25,808 nt of DNA. Source: Tardiphaga sp. Its GTDB lineage: Bacteria > Pseudomonadota > Alphaproteobacteria > Rhizobiales > Xanthobacteraceae. This document shows positions 9,221 to 17,738 of this stretch, piece after piece. The stretch lies in contig JACMOT010000226.1 in NCBI GenBank assembly GCA_014377915.1, positions 1 to 25,808 on the forward strand, written 5' to 3'. Each line of letters begins with the position of its first letter. Position 1 is the first letter of the stretch. Position numbers and translations under genes: made by a program. The notes beneath the pieces are model-generated. The model saw only the letters and a program-made list of their open reading frames with translations, ran no database searches and had not been told where the DNA came from.

Positions 9221-10242
9221 GCGCCCGCTCCTGCCCGGCCCATCAAGGCCTCGAGTTCCGCCCGGCCCGCCGCGCGGTCGAACGGCAACGGCTGAAGACG
9301 GGTGGCCAGCGCCGCTCGGGTCCGCCGCAGCGCGAGGCCTGCGAGAAGTGGCGTCTCGGCAGCCACGGCGCGCATTTCATCGAGCTTGCCATTGCAATGC
9401 AGAACGATGTCGCAACCGGCCGCGACGATCGCCCGGGTCCGCTCGGCGATCGTTCCTGCCAGCGCATTCATCGAGACGTCATCACTCATCAACACACCCT
9501 GGAAACCGATACTGCCGCGAATCACCTGTTCGATGATTGTCGCAGAAGTGGTCGCCGGTTGGACGGCATCAAGGGCGCTAAACACAACATGTGCGGTCAT
9601 CGCCATCGGTAAATCGGCCAGCGGCCGGAAGGCGGCGAAGTCGATGGCTTCCAGCTCGGCAGCGGAGGTATCCACGACCGGCAATTTGAAATGGGTATCG
9701 GCGGTGGCGCGGCCGTGGCCGGGGATATGCTTGAGTACCGGCAGGATGCCGCCCTGCTCCAGGCCCTGGGTGACGGCGCGGGCGATCGCCGCGACCTTGC
9801 CGGGTTCGGTGCCATAGGCGCGATTGCCGATCACGGCATCGGCGCCCTGCACCGGCACATCAGCCAGCGGCAGGCAATCGACGGTGATGCCGAGATCGAC
9901 CAGATCGGCGGCGATCAGCCGGCTGCTCAGCCACGCGGCCTTCAGGCCCAGTTCGGGATCGATGTCATAGAGCACGCCAAAAATCGCGCCGGGGGGATAG
10001 ACGGGCCAATGCGGCGGCGCGAGCCTTTGTACCCGCCCGCCCTCCTGGTCGATCAGCACCGGGGCGTCGAGGTCACCGGTGGCTCCGCGTAATTCCTCAA
10101 CCAATCCGGCAACTTGTGCCGGATTGTCGATGTTGCGCTTGAACAGGATAAAACCCCATGGCCGCTCGGCACGCAGAAACGCGCGCTCCTCAGCGGTCAA
10201 TTCCAGTCCGGCGACGCCGGTGATGAAGGCTCGTGTGCTCAT
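9217..10242 (-). CDS. nagZ: Beta-N-acetylhexosaminidase, GH3 family
   Basis: A 341-residue cytosolic enzyme that removes GlcNAc from anhydro-muropeptides during peptidoglycan recycling; its product can affect beta-lactamase induction where ampC/ampR exist. The GH3 catalytic features are all visible: WGFILFKRNI (29-38), VLIDQEGGRVQR (62-73), KHIPGHGRATADTH (171-184) with the Asp182/His184 acid-base dyad, and the nucleophile Asp254 in MSDDVSM. No signal peptide is seen, as expected for NagZ. It lies downstream of the SPOR-domain gene (46-bp gap) and overlaps scpA by 4 bp. Confidence 0.96.
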   Translation of the reverse strand: MSTRAFITGVAGLELTAEERAFLRAERPWGFILFKRNIDNPAQVAGLVEELRGATGDLDAPVLIDQEGGRVQRLAPPHWPVYPPGAIFGVLYDIDPELGLKAAWLSSRLIAADLVDLGITVDCLPLADVPVQGADAVIGNRAYGTEPGKVAAIARAVTQGLEQGGILPVLKHIPGHGRATADTHFKLPVVDTSAAELEAIDFAAFRPLADLPMAMTAHVVFSALDAVQPATTSATIIEQVIRGSIGFQGVLMSDDVSMNALAGTIAERTRAIVAAGCDIVLHCNGKLDEMRAVAAETPLLAGLALRRTRAALATRLQPLPFDRAAGRAELEALMGRAGAGA

Positions 10243-10288
10243 GGGGCCGATTAGCCCCCATCAACGGCCAGGGTCAAGGAAACGGCCG

Positions 10289-11704
10289 TTAATTCCTTGG
10301 GACGACGCACTGCCCACCAGCAGTTTTTAACGTGCCGCAGAATTGCGTGGCTTCTTCCGCGGACGCGAATGGCCCGACCATGGCGCGATAATAGGTGCCC
10401 TTCTCGCCGAGATCGGCGCGCCGGATCACCGGGCTGCGCGATCCCAGCACCGCCGGGAACTTGCCCTGCAGCGACCGGAACGAGGCCTGGGCCTCGCCTT
10501 CGCTGCGCTGCGACGACAATTGCACCAGATAACCGCCGCCGCCAGCAGCGGCCGGAGCAACCTGCTGCGGCGCATTGTTGGCGACCCGGGCCGGCGCCGG
10601 GGCCGCCGGAGCCGCCTGTGGCGATAGCGACATCGGGGCATTGGCGGAGGCATTGGCATTCGCGGGGGCAGCCGACCGGGCGGGCGCCGGCGCCACGGGC
10701 GCGGTGATGCGGGCGGGCGCCTGGCGCGAGGCCGGCGTGGCACTGGCGCCATCGGCCTGGTCGCCCTTCACCGAGAATGTGCGGATCCGGCGCGGCTCGT
10801 CACCCTGCACGGCGCCATTGCCGACCATCGGTCGGGCGCTCGGCGCGACGCTGGCAGCAGAAGGCGGCATGGCGTTCTGGTTCAGCGGCGGAAACACCAC
10901 GCGGGGTCCCGCTTTGGTGTTGTCCTGCACGTCGACCGGCTGTTCTTCGCGCGACACCAGCTTCTCGGGGGCCGGACCGCCAAGGCGATCCTGGATCAGT
11001 TTGCCGCTGGCATCGGCCGATGACGGCGGCACCACCTTGTTCGGGCCGGCATCGGCCCGGATCACCGGCGGCTCGCCGCTGCGCGGCGCACCGATAAAGG
11101 TACGATAGGCGAAAGCCGCGCCGGTGCCGACCACGGCCAGCGCCAGAACCACGGCGACGGTGACCATGCCGCCGCGGCGCTTCGGGGCCTCCTCGGGCTC
11201 GTCATAGCTGTCCGGAAAGGCGTAGGGGTCGTCCTGATAGGGAGCGTCGAGCTGCGGCTCGCGGCTGTCGGCATGGCCATACAGCGCATCGTCATAACGC
11301 CCGGGATCAGCCGCCTGCTCGCGCGGGTATCCAGACGCGGCAAAGCTCGGTTCCTGATGATATTCCGGCTCCGGCTCGGGATAGGGGGCGGCATAACGCG
11401 GTTGCGATTTCAAATTCTCTAATTCCTGCTGCTGGGCATCATGGGCGGCGACGCGCTGCATCCATGTCGGCGGACCGGGCGGCGGCACCTCGGCTTCGTA
11501 GTCGGCGGGATCTTCCTGCAGGACAGGTTCCTGGCGACGCGGCGGCTGGCCATCGCGGCCATAGCCCGCGAACGGATCGGTCTGCCCGATCAGCCGCGCC
11601 AATTCAGCCAGCGGGTCACCCTCGGTCCGGGGTTTCGCACGGTCGGTACCGCGATTGTAATCGCCATCCGCGGGGAAGGGTCGCTCCTGATATCGATCAG
11701 CCAT
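10289..11704 (-). CDS. SPOR-domain inner-membrane protein
   Basis: A 471-residue bitopic membrane protein. Residues 1-178 are a cytosolic Pro/Glu/Tyr-rich, probably disordered region (repeated PE and YPE-like words). Residues 179-200 are a single transmembrane helix (MVTVAVVLALAVVGTGAAFA), preceded by KRR. A periplasmic Ala/Pro-rich linker follows (about 205-390). The C-terminal SPOR domain (about 393-469) has GYLVQLSSQRSEGEAQASF, the YYRAMVGPF strand and a final CVV. SPOR domains bind denuded glycan strands at the division septum, so a role in cell division or envelope remodelling is likely. Neighbours nagZ and argS have the same order in other Rhizobiales. Confidence 0.92.
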   Translation of the reverse strand: MADRYQERPFPADGDYNRGTDRAKPRTEGDPLAELARLIGQTDPFAGYGRDGQPPRRQEPVLQEDPADYEAEVPPPGPPTWMQRVAAHDAQQQELENLKSQPRYAAPYPEPEPEYHQEPSFAASGYPREQAADPGRYDDALYGHADSREPQLDAPYQDDPYAFPDSYDEPEEAPKRRGGMVTVAVVLALAVVGTGAAFAYRTFIGAPRSGEPPVIRADAGPNKVVPPSSADASGKLIQDRLGGPAPEKLVSREEQPVDVQDNTKAGPRVVFPPLNQNAMPPSAASVAPSARPMVGNGAVQGDEPRRIRTFSVKGDQADGASATPASRQAPARITAPVAPAPARSAAPANANASANAPMSLSPQAAPAAPAPARVANNAPQQVAPAAAGGGGYLVQLSSQRSEGEAQASFRSLQGKFPAVLGSRSPVIRRADLGEKGTYYRAMVGPFASAEEATQFCGTLKTAGGQCVVPRN

Positions 11705-11808
11705 GGTGATGTCGCGTCCCCTTCGGGAAAGCCGCCTGCCCGCTTTTCAGCGAAACAGCCGCTATCATTGAGTGCGCCTTGGATCCCCCACCCGACGGCC
11801 GCCCCTGC

Positions 11809-13596
11809 CTACCGCATCTCGTCTGGTGCGGAGACGCCGAGGACGGCAAGACCCGATGCCAGAACCGAGACAACGCCCTGGACCAGTGCCAGTCGCGCCT
11901 TGGTAATTACTGCATCATTAGTGATAATGAAGCGTAAATGAGGCATATCCCGCCCGCGGGTCCATAACGCATGGAACGCGCTGGCCAGATCGTACAGATA
12001 AAACGCGATCCGGTGCGGCTCGTGGGCCGCCGCCGCCGCCTCGATCATCCGCGGGTACAACGCCAATTGCCGCATCAGGCCCAACTCCGCCGCGTCGTCG
12101 AGCCGCTCCACCGCCGCGTCCCGCAGATACGCCACCCGCGCCGGTTCGGCTTCCGGCAGGTCGGTCAACATCTCCCTGGCGTTGCGGAAGATCGAATGGC
12201 CTCGGGCGTGGCCGTACTGAACGTAAAATACCGGATTGTCCTTGGACTGTTCCTTGACCTTGGCGAGGTCGAAATCCAGCACCGCGTCATTCTTGCGGAA
12301 CAGCATCATGAAGCGCACCGCGTCGGGGCCGACCTCGTCGACGACTTCGCGCAAGGTGACGAAGTCACCGGAGCGCTTCGACATCTTGACCTGCTCACCG
12401 TCGCGCAACAGCTTGACCAGCTGCACGATCTTGACATCGAGCAGGCCCTGCCCGGCGGTGACCGCCTTGATCGCCGCCTGCACGCGCTTGATATAGCCGC
12501 CGTGATCGGAGCCCCAGACGTCGACCATGTTATGGAAGCCGCGGTCGAACTTGGTCTTGTGATAGGCGATGTCGGAGGCGAAGTAAGTGTAGCCGCCATC
12601 CGATTTCAGAAGCGGGCGGTCGACGTCGTCGCCATAGGCAGTGGCGCGGAACAGGGTCTGCTCGCGGTCTTCATAATCGTCGACCGGCTTGCCCTTCGGC
12701 GGCGGCAACCGGCCCAGATAGACGTCGCCCTTGGCGCGCAAAAATTCGATGGTCGCGGCGACCCTGTCGGTGTCGCCGGCGATCAAGGAACGCTCCGAGA
12801 AGAACACGTCATGCTGGATGTTGAGCGCGGCGAGATCGGTGCGGATCATCTCCATCATGCCGGCGATCGCCTTCGGACGCACGACCAGCAGCCACTCGGC
12901 TTCGGGCAGCTTCAGCAAAGCGTCGCCAAACTCGGCCGCCAGCGCCTGCCCGACCGGCACCAGATAATCGCCGGGATACAGCCCTTCCGGGATCGCACCA
13001 ATGTCTTCGCCCAGCGCCTCGCGGTAGCGAAGATGCGCCGAACGCGCCAGCACGTCGACCTGCGCGCCGGCATCGTTGATGTAATATTCGCGCGCCACGT
13101 CGAAGCCGGCGGTCGAAAGCAGGCTGCACAGCGCATCGCCGAACACCGCGCCACGACAATGGCCGACATGCATCGGCCCGGTCGGGTTGGCCGAGACATA
13201 TTCGACATTGACCTTTTCGCGCGCGCCGAGCGTGCTCTGGCCGTAGGCTGAACCGTCGCGCAGCACCGCGCGCAGCGCATCCGCCCAGGCCGCGGTCTTC
13301 AGCGTCAGATTGATGAAGCCGGGACCTGCGACCTCGACCGAGGCGATCAGATCGTCGTCGCGCAGTTTCGCGGCGATCGCTTCGGCGATATCCTTCGGCT
13401 TGGCTTTCGCTTCCTTCGCCAGCACCATCGCAGCATTGCTCGCCATGTCGCCATGCGAAGCATCCTTGGTCGGCTCCACCACCACGCGCGCAAGATCGAG
13501 ACCCGCCGGCAACACGCCCTCGGCGACGAGCGCGTGGCAGACCGCGTGAACGCGAGCGAGCACATTGGCAAACAGATGCGGAGACGGAGCGGACAT
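11809..13596 (-). CDS. argS: Arginyl-tRNA synthetase
   Basis: A 595-residue class I synthetase of normal length. The N-terminal additive domain covers about 1-110. The ATP-binding HIGH motif appears as HVGH (143-146) in [16 protein letters not shown], and the KMSKR loop is intact at 404-408 (many ArgRS lack it). The DALR-type anticodon-binding domain occupies the last 130 residues. The start at ATG 13596 fits family N-termini. It lies 147 bp downstream of the dgt stop and 104 bp before the SPOR gene. Confidence 0.98.
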   Translation of the reverse strand: MSAPSPHLFANVLARVHAVCHALVAEGVLPAGLDLARVVVEPTKDASHGDMASNAAMVLAKEAKAKPKDIAEAIAAKLRDDDLIASVEVAGPGFINLTLKTAAWADALRAVLRDGSAYGQSTLGAREKVNVEYVSANPTGPMHVGHCRGAVFGDALCSLLSTAGFDVAREYYINDAGAQVDVLARSAHLRYREALGEDIGAIPEGLYPGDYLVPVGQALAAEFGDALLKLPEAEWLLVVRPKAIAGMMEMIRTDLAALNIQHDVFFSERSLIAGDTDRVAATIEFLRAKGDVYLGRLPPPKGKPVDDYEDREQTLFRATAYGDDVDRPLLKSDGGYTYFASDIAYHKTKFDRGFHNMVDVWGSDHGGYIKRVQAAIKAVTAGQGLLDVKIVQLVKLLRDGEQVKMSKRSGDFVTLREVVDEVGPDAVRFMMLFRKNDAVLDFDLAKVKEQSKDNPVFYVQYGHARGHSIFRNAREMLTDLPEAEPARVAYLRDAAVERLDDAAELGLMRQLALYPRMIEAAAAAHEPHRIAFYLYDLASAFHALWTRGRDMPHLRFIITNDAVITKARLALVQGVVSVLASGLAVLGVSAPDEMR

Positions 13597-13682
13597 AAGA
13601 AGACCAGAACTTGCGCCGGATCATTCCGGCTGGGATGGCAAGGTGATGTAGCGGCTTAACCGGAAATCACCAACTTCCGGAC

Positions 13683-13703
13683 CTCGACCCCGAGCGGGTC
13701 GAG
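13683..13703. terminator. Hairpin after dgt
   Basis: CTCGACCC (13683-13690) and GGGTCGAG (13696-13703) form a perfect 8-bp stem with a 5-base loop, 41 bases downstream of the dgt stop. A second small stem, CCGGAA/TTCCGG, lies at 13660-13680. Neither has a T-tract, so termination activity is uncertain. Confidence 0.3.
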
Positions 13704-13743
13704 AGCCGATTTCGTAGCTATGGAAGGCACTTACAGGCGTCGC

Positions 13744-14949
13744 CTAACGCAATTCCGGGGTCGAGTCAAAGAGCCGGATGTGCTCGGTGATGGCAAATCG
13801 ATCGGTCATGCCGGCGATGAAATTGCCGATCCGGCGAGCCCGGTCGGTATCCGATTCCGGCTCCGCCTGCAGCCATTCCGGCGGCATGTCGGCCGGCACC
13901 CGCTGGTAGCGCGCGAACAGGTCGAACAATACGCTCTCCGCCTCGCCCATCACCCGCATCACCCGCTCATGGCGATACATCCGCAGCTTCAGGAACGCCT
14001 TGATGCCTTGCTCGGCCTTCTCCGCCTCGCGCGGAAATGCGATCAGCACGGCGCCATGGCGGCGCACGGCTTCCACCGAATCCAGGCCGGCCGCGCCCAG
14101 CCGCTTTTCCGCCTCGGTGACCACCGCGCCGATCAGATAGGAGATCAGCTCGCGCACCAGCTCGGCGCCGCGCCGGACCTCGTCGAGATCGGGATAGCGC
14201 GCGGCGATATCGTCGATCATGTCCGCGGTGAGCGGCATTTCGCGCAGATCGTTGACGGTGAACAGCCCGGCGCGCAGGCCGTCGTCGATGTCATGGGCAT
14301 CATAGGCGATGTCGTCGGCGAGGGCTGCGACCTGCGCCTCCAGCGAGGCGAAGCTCGACAGTTCGAGACTATAGACGCGGTCATGATCGGTGATGCCGAA
14401 TGGCAGTCCATGGCCGGCGTAGCGGCCGATCGCCTCGCCCTGGGCGTCGGTCAGCGGGCCATTGTGCTTGACGATGCCTTCCAGCGCTTCCCAGGTCAGA
14501 TTGAGGCCGTCGAAATCGGAATAACGGTGTTCGAGCGAGGTCACCACGCGCAGCGTCTGGGCGTTATGGTCGAAGCCGCCATGGGCCTCCAGGCAAGCGT
14601 CCAGCGCCCGCTCCCCGGCATGGCCGAACGGCGGATGGCCAAGGTCATGGGCCAGCGCCAGCGTTTCGGTGAGATCCTCGTCGAGACCGAGCTGCCGCGC
14701 AATGGCGCGGGCGATCTGCGCCACTTCCAGCGTATGGGTGAGCCGGGTCCGGTAATGATCGCCCTCGTGGAACACGAACACCTGGGTCTTGTGCTTGAGA
14801 CGGCGAAACGCCGTCGAATGGATCACCCGGTCGCAATCCCGGCGAAACGCGCTGCGGGTCGCACTTTCTGGCTCGGCGAACAGCCGGCCGCGACTGCGCC
14901 CGGGGTCGCAGGCATAAAGCGCCCGGGGAGCCGCCATTCCAACCGCCAC
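13744..14949 (-). CDS. dgt: Deoxyguanosinetriphosphate triphosphohydrolase-like HD-domain dNTPase
   Basis: A 401-residue member of the dGTPase-like type 2 group, which cleaves dNTPs to nucleoside and triphosphate. The HD metal site is visible: His72 in [16 protein letters not shown] and His101-Asp102 in [17 protein letters not shown]. The later conserved Asp of the site lies in [15 protein letters not shown]. Early basic motif [20 protein letters not shown] (35-54) is typical. The start is a GTG at 14949 with AAGGA about 10 bases upstream; an ATG at 14937 would remove four residues and cannot be excluded. It diverges from erpA across 107 bp and leads the long minus-strand block. Confidence 0.94.
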   Translation of the reverse strand: MAVGMAAPRALYACDPGRSRGRLFAEPESATRSAFRRDCDRVIHSTAFRRLKHKTQVFVFHEGDHYRTRLTHTLEVAQIARAIARQLGLDEDLTETLALAHDLGHPPFGHAGERALDACLEAHGGFDHNAQTLRVVTSLEHRYSDFDGLNLTWEALEGIVKHNGPLTDAQGEAIGRYAGHGLPFGITDHDRVYSLELSSFASLEAQVAALADDIAYDAHDIDDGLRAGLFTVNDLREMPLTADMIDDIAARYPDLDEVRRGAELVRELISYLIGAVVTEAEKRLGAAGLDSVEAVRRHGAVLIAFPREAEKAEQGIKAFLKLRMYRHERVMRVMGEAESVLFDLFARYQRVPADMPPEWLQAEPESDTDRARRIGNFIAGMTDRFAITEHIRLFDSTPELR

Positions 14950-15056
14950 GTTGATTTGTCCTTATCTGATTGATTCCGCTGTCCAGCGCACTTAACTATG
15001 GGTTGCGGGTTATTCAAATATTCTGCCAATTCCCGCGATCTTACCGGAGTCACGTC

Positions 15057-15389
15057 ATGACAGCAGCCAGCGTCACCATCAGCGAGCGGGCCGCCCGCCG
15101 CATCGGCGAGATCCTCAAGACCGAGGGCGACGGCGCCATGTTGCGGATTTCGGTCGAAGGCGGCGGCTGCTCCGGCTTTTCCTACAAATTCGACGTTGAT
15201 CGTGCCCGCGCCGACGACGACCTGGTGATTGCGCGCGAAAGCGCGGTGGTGCTGGTCGACTCGGCCTCGGTGCCGTTCCTCGCCGGCTCCGAAGTCGATT
15301 TCGTCGACGACCTGATCGGCGCGTCGTTCCGCGTCGTCAATCCGAACGCCACGGCGTCGTGCGGCTGCGGGACGAGCTTTTCGATCTGA
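15057..15389 (+). CDS. erpA: A-type iron-sulfur cluster insertion protein (HesB/IscA family)
   Basis: A 110-residue A-type carrier that receives Fe-S clusters and passes them to apoproteins. The three invariant Cys are in place: Cys38 in EGGGCSGFSY, and Cys102 and Cys104 in the C-terminal SCGCG. The frame is open from 14970 but ATG at 15057 has a CGGAG ribosome site 7 bases upstream and gives the family length. Divergent arrangement with dgt is common in Rhizobiales, where the gene is called erpA. Assignment to ErpA rather than IscA is based on this context. It converges on a DUF433 gene with an 8-bp gap. Confidence 0.93.
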   Translation: MTAASVTISERAARRIGEILKTEGDGAMLRISVEGGGCSGFSYKFDVDRARADDDLVIARESAVVLVDSASVPFLAGSEVDFVDDLIGASFRVVNPNATASCGCGTSFSI

Positions 15390-15397
15390 CCATGACG

Positions 15398-15640
15398 CTA
15401 CGGGTGTAGCTCCCTTCGCAAGGGACCGCGATAGGTGCACACAACCTGGCGAGCATAGCACAGACAGGCCGCGACGTCGTCGCGCGTGATATGCGGATAG
15501 TTGGCGAGGATATCAGCCACGCTCCATCCGTCGGCCATCACTCCGATGATGAATTCAACCGACATTCGCGTTCCACGGATCGTCGGCTTTCCGCCAAGTA
15601 TAGCTGGATTCCGCACGATACGACCTTGCACATCGGACAT
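15398..15640 (-). CDS. DUF433 antitoxin-like protein, no toxin partner seen
   Basis: An 80-residue protein with the DUF433 core GRIVRNPAILGGKPTIRGTR (6-25), MSVEFIIGVMADGWSVADIL (26-45) and YPHITRDDVAACLCYAR. DUF433 proteins have a winged-helix-like fold and are commonly antitoxins paired with a DUF5615 PIN-like toxin encoded just downstream. ATG at 15640 is preceded by AAGGAG with 7-base spacing; the frame is open to 15670. Downstream only 8 bp remain before the end of erpA, so no partner toxin fits there, and none is visible upstream. It is therefore an orphan, possibly a domesticated regulator or a remnant. Confidence 0.85.
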   Translation of the reverse strand: MSDVQGRIVRNPAILGGKPTIRGTRMSVEFIIGVMADGWSVADILANYPHITRDDVAACLCYARQVVCTYRGPLRRELHP

Positions 15641-15778
15641 GATCCGTCTCCTTCGCAGGGAAACCGCCAACCCTACGTAGAATATTCCCGCCCATGGGAT
15701 CCGGCAAGTTCGGCGGCCGTTTCGATATGCCTCGCGATCTCAGCCGACTTCTAAATCCATCGTGACCTCAACGCATGA

Positions 15779-15808
15779 CGCCGGAAGCCTCGACCGAGGC
15801 CTCCGGCG
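15779..15808 (-). terminator. Strong hairpin downstream of the 15864-16829 gene
   Basis: CGCCGGAAGCCTCG (15779-15792) and CGAGGCCTCCGGCG (15795-15808) pair over 14 positions with a single G-T wobble and a 2-base gap, giving a very stable GC-rich stem. It lies 56 bases after the stop codon of the minus-strand gene. It lacks a T-tract. Confidence 0.45.
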
Positions 15809-15863
15809 ATCCAGCCATCACGGCTCAGTCCGCACCGTCACAGCCAAGATGCTCCTGCGACGG

Positions 15864-16829
15864 CTACGCCGAGAACACGCCCGTGGTATCGACGATTGAG
15901 GTGCACATGCTGCCGCCATAGGGCCCGCCGGTCGGCCCGATCTGGTACTCGCTCAGCCGGCTGATGCCGCCGGGGTTGCTGAGATTGGTGATCGTGGTCG
16001 GCCGGGCAAAGCTGGCCGCGTAGCCGGTGGAGATCTCGCCGGTGCCGGCCTCGTTCATCACCTGAGCATTGGCCGCCACCGAAGGGCTCCACGCGGTCGA
16101 ACTGGTGGATCGCTCGATCAACCCCTGCCGTCCGTCGGCCATCCGCGACACCGCCATGTTCTTGACGGTCCAGGTGCCGTCGAGATTGTAGGACACGTTG
16201 AAGGTCGTGTAGCCCGGCGTTGCGTCACAGGTCGCGGCGTTGATCGACGAGCTGGTGAAGTTCATCACCGTCCCCGGCGTGTAGGTTCCGGTCTGGACAT
16301 AGAAGACAATCACCGGCTGGCAATCAAGATTGCTGGTCGGCTGCACGGTGACGAAGTTTGACAGCGTGATCTGCCCTGACAGCGACTGCACCGCCGAACC
16401 AGCATTATAGTTCGACAGGATCGGATTGAAGGTCGGCGTTATGATGCGGAACGAACCCGCCTGCGGCCCCAGCGTCGAGACCGGCGGCGACAGTCCGAGC
16501 GAAGGGGCCACCGTCATGGTGGTGGTGTTGTTGGTCTGGGTGCCGCCCGCCGCGGGCGTGAGGTTGATGGCCTGGATCGCCGCCAATTGCCCGGAGGGTT
16601 GGCCCACCACCGGTGGCGAGATCTGCTGCTGAACGCCGGCATAATACTGCAAAATCATCGAGAAAGTGAGCACCGCGCCGGACGTGGCGAAGGGTAGCAG
16701 CGTCTGCGTGTAGAGGCTGTTGGTGTAGACTTGGAGCCCGCCGGAATACTGCGCCGGCTGCTGGAAAAAGTAGAAGTTCTGAGTATACGGACTGTTGTTG
16801 GTCACGTTGATGGTGATCGTGGTTGCCAT
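15864..16829 (-). CDS. Unrecognised Thr/Ser/Asn-rich beta protein, 321 residues
   Basis: I do not recognise this family. The protein begins MATTITINVTNNSPYTQNFY followed by FFQQPAQYSGG and YTNSLYTQTLLPFATSG. It is rich in Thr, Ser, Asn, Gln and aromatic residues, poor in Lys, and reads as successive beta strands. No signal peptide, no Lys/Arg-rich N-terminus and no clear transmembrane helix is present, although the composition resembles secreted or surface beta proteins. Three Cys occur (LDCQP, ATCDA, SMCTS). A GGGAG site lies 8 bases before ATG 16829. Its upstream region is markedly AT-rich and contains an inverted repeat (separate entry), and a small XRE regulator gene lies just before it on the same strand. 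The unusual composition suggests recent acquisition. The reading frame is clearly coding; function is unknown. Confidence 0.8.
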   Translation of the reverse strand: MATTITINVTNNSPYTQNFYFFQQPAQYSGGLQVYTNSLYTQTLLPFATSGAVLTFSMILQYYAGVQQQISPPVVGQPSGQLAAIQAINLTPAAGGTQTNNTTTMTVAPSLGLSPPVSTLGPQAGSFRIITPTFNPILSNYNAGSAVQSLSGQITLSNFVTVQPTSNLDCQPVIVFYVQTGTYTPGTVMNFTSSSINAATCDATPGYTTFNVSYNLDGTWTVKNMAVSRMADGRQGLIERSTSSTAWSPSVAANAQVMNEAGTGEISTGYAASFARPTTITNLSNPGGISRLSEYQIGPTGGPYGGSMCTSIVDTTGVFSA

Positions 16830-16890
16830 GTTGGATCTCCCGCCGGCGGCGCCGGCTCAAGTTGCCCCCGTTATTTACGCAATCGAGGGT

Positions 16891-16942
16891 AATGCAACTT
16901 TAACGAGTATATTCCACACTAAATACACTTAATGGTTGCATT
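16891..16942. promoter_or_regulatory. AT-rich control region with inverted AATGCAAC sites
   Basis: AATGCAAC (16891-16898) and GTTGCATT (16935-16942) are perfect inverted copies 36 bases apart, in a stretch far more AT-rich than the surrounding DNA. Between them, on the minus strand, is TATACT, a plausible -10 element pointing to the gene starting at 16829. The product of the adjacent XRE gene is an obvious candidate to bind here; this is inference. Confidence 0.4.
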
Positions 16943-16987
16943 CACGACAAGGCACAGCCACTGTTCTTGCGCGGCCGGCAAGCCGGC

Positions 16988-17347
16988 TCAGACCGCCCTG
17001 TCATCGGGCAGGATCGAGTCGATCAGGGAGACCAGCAGCGCCTTGGATGGGTCGCTCAACGCCGCCTCGACGCGCCGCAGGCGGCGCAGCAGCCCGGTCT
17101 CCACAGCCGGTCGCGGTTCGGGTTTGGGCCTGGGAGCATCGATCGTGCCGGCGCCATTCAGGAACCAGTCCAGCGAGATATCGAGCGCCCGGCACAGCTG
17201 CACGGCGCTGTTGACCGACATCGGCCCATTGTTCTTCCAGCGCGTGATCGTGCTCTCATTGACCCCCAGCGCGAAGGCCAAGGCGTGCTGTTTCGTCATG
17301 CCACGCAACCGCATCGCCTCGACCATTCTCTCCCCCCGATCCGGCAT
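16988..17347 (-). CDS. XRE/Cro-type helix-turn-helix regulator
   Basis: A 119-residue DNA-binding protein. The HTH covers about residues 12-65: MRLRGMTKQHALAFALGVNE then STITRWKNNG (recognition helix), followed by AVQLCRALDISLDWFLNG. The remaining C-terminal part is a Pro/Arg linker and a helix (LLRRLRRVEAALSDP) that may dimerise. The frame stays open far upstream (to 18022), but that part overlaps the Cache gene and is a shadow. ATG at 17347 has GGAG about 9 bases before it; ATG at 17437 (149 residues, GAGG site) is an alternative. It lies 158 bp upstream of, and in the same direction as, the unknown beta-protein gene. Confidence 0.78.
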   Translation of the reverse strand: MPDRGERMVEAMRLRGMTKQHALAFALGVNESTITRWKNNGPMSVNSAVQLCRALDISLDWFLNGAGTIDAPRPKPEPRPAVETGLLRRLRRVEAALSDPSKALLVSLIDSILPDDRAV

Positions 17348-17738
17348 GACAAGCAACTCCAGCAACGCACGACCAAGACGCGAATGTTCCTTGCCGCATA
17401 CGACAGCAATCCAGCCTGGAGTTCGAGCCCGGCGCATTTCCGCCTCGCGGCGCCCGGCAACGCCTGACCAGCAGAGCTGCGGGCACGCCGGCGCTCCTGA
17501 ATCCGGCGTCTCGGTCAGCTCCGCCCGCGGCCGGAGGTGCCGAGGAAATCCTGTTTGCGAGATAATCCTTTTTGTCTTGATCGTCCGTCTCAAGGGCATG
17601 CCGCTTGGCTTGATCACCACCGGGCTTTTCGTTACGCGAGCCACTCGCCCGCACCTGTTCTCGTCCCGAAGCGGCGCAAGGACACCCAAGCGCGACAAGC
17701 GATCCGGGACATCGGTTTCCGCACGCTCAGGACATTGA
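17348..17738. other. 391-bp divergent intergenic region
   Basis: This lies between the XRE regulator (minus) and the Cache/ion-channel operon (plus). It should hold promoters for both. An AT-richer patch at about 17560-17585 (GATAATCC, TTTTTGTCTTGATC) is the most likely promoter zone, but I cannot define -35/-10 pairs with confidence. If the regulator starts at 17437 the first 90 bases are coding. No further gene, tRNA or repeat is visible. Confidence 0.5.

Noticed and set aside
11971..13251. A 426-codon open frame on the plus strand
   Set aside because: Antisense shadow of argS, whose own frame has all synthetase motifs.
13720..14973. A 417-codon open frame on the plus strand
   Set aside because: Antisense shadow of dgt, with shadow-type composition.
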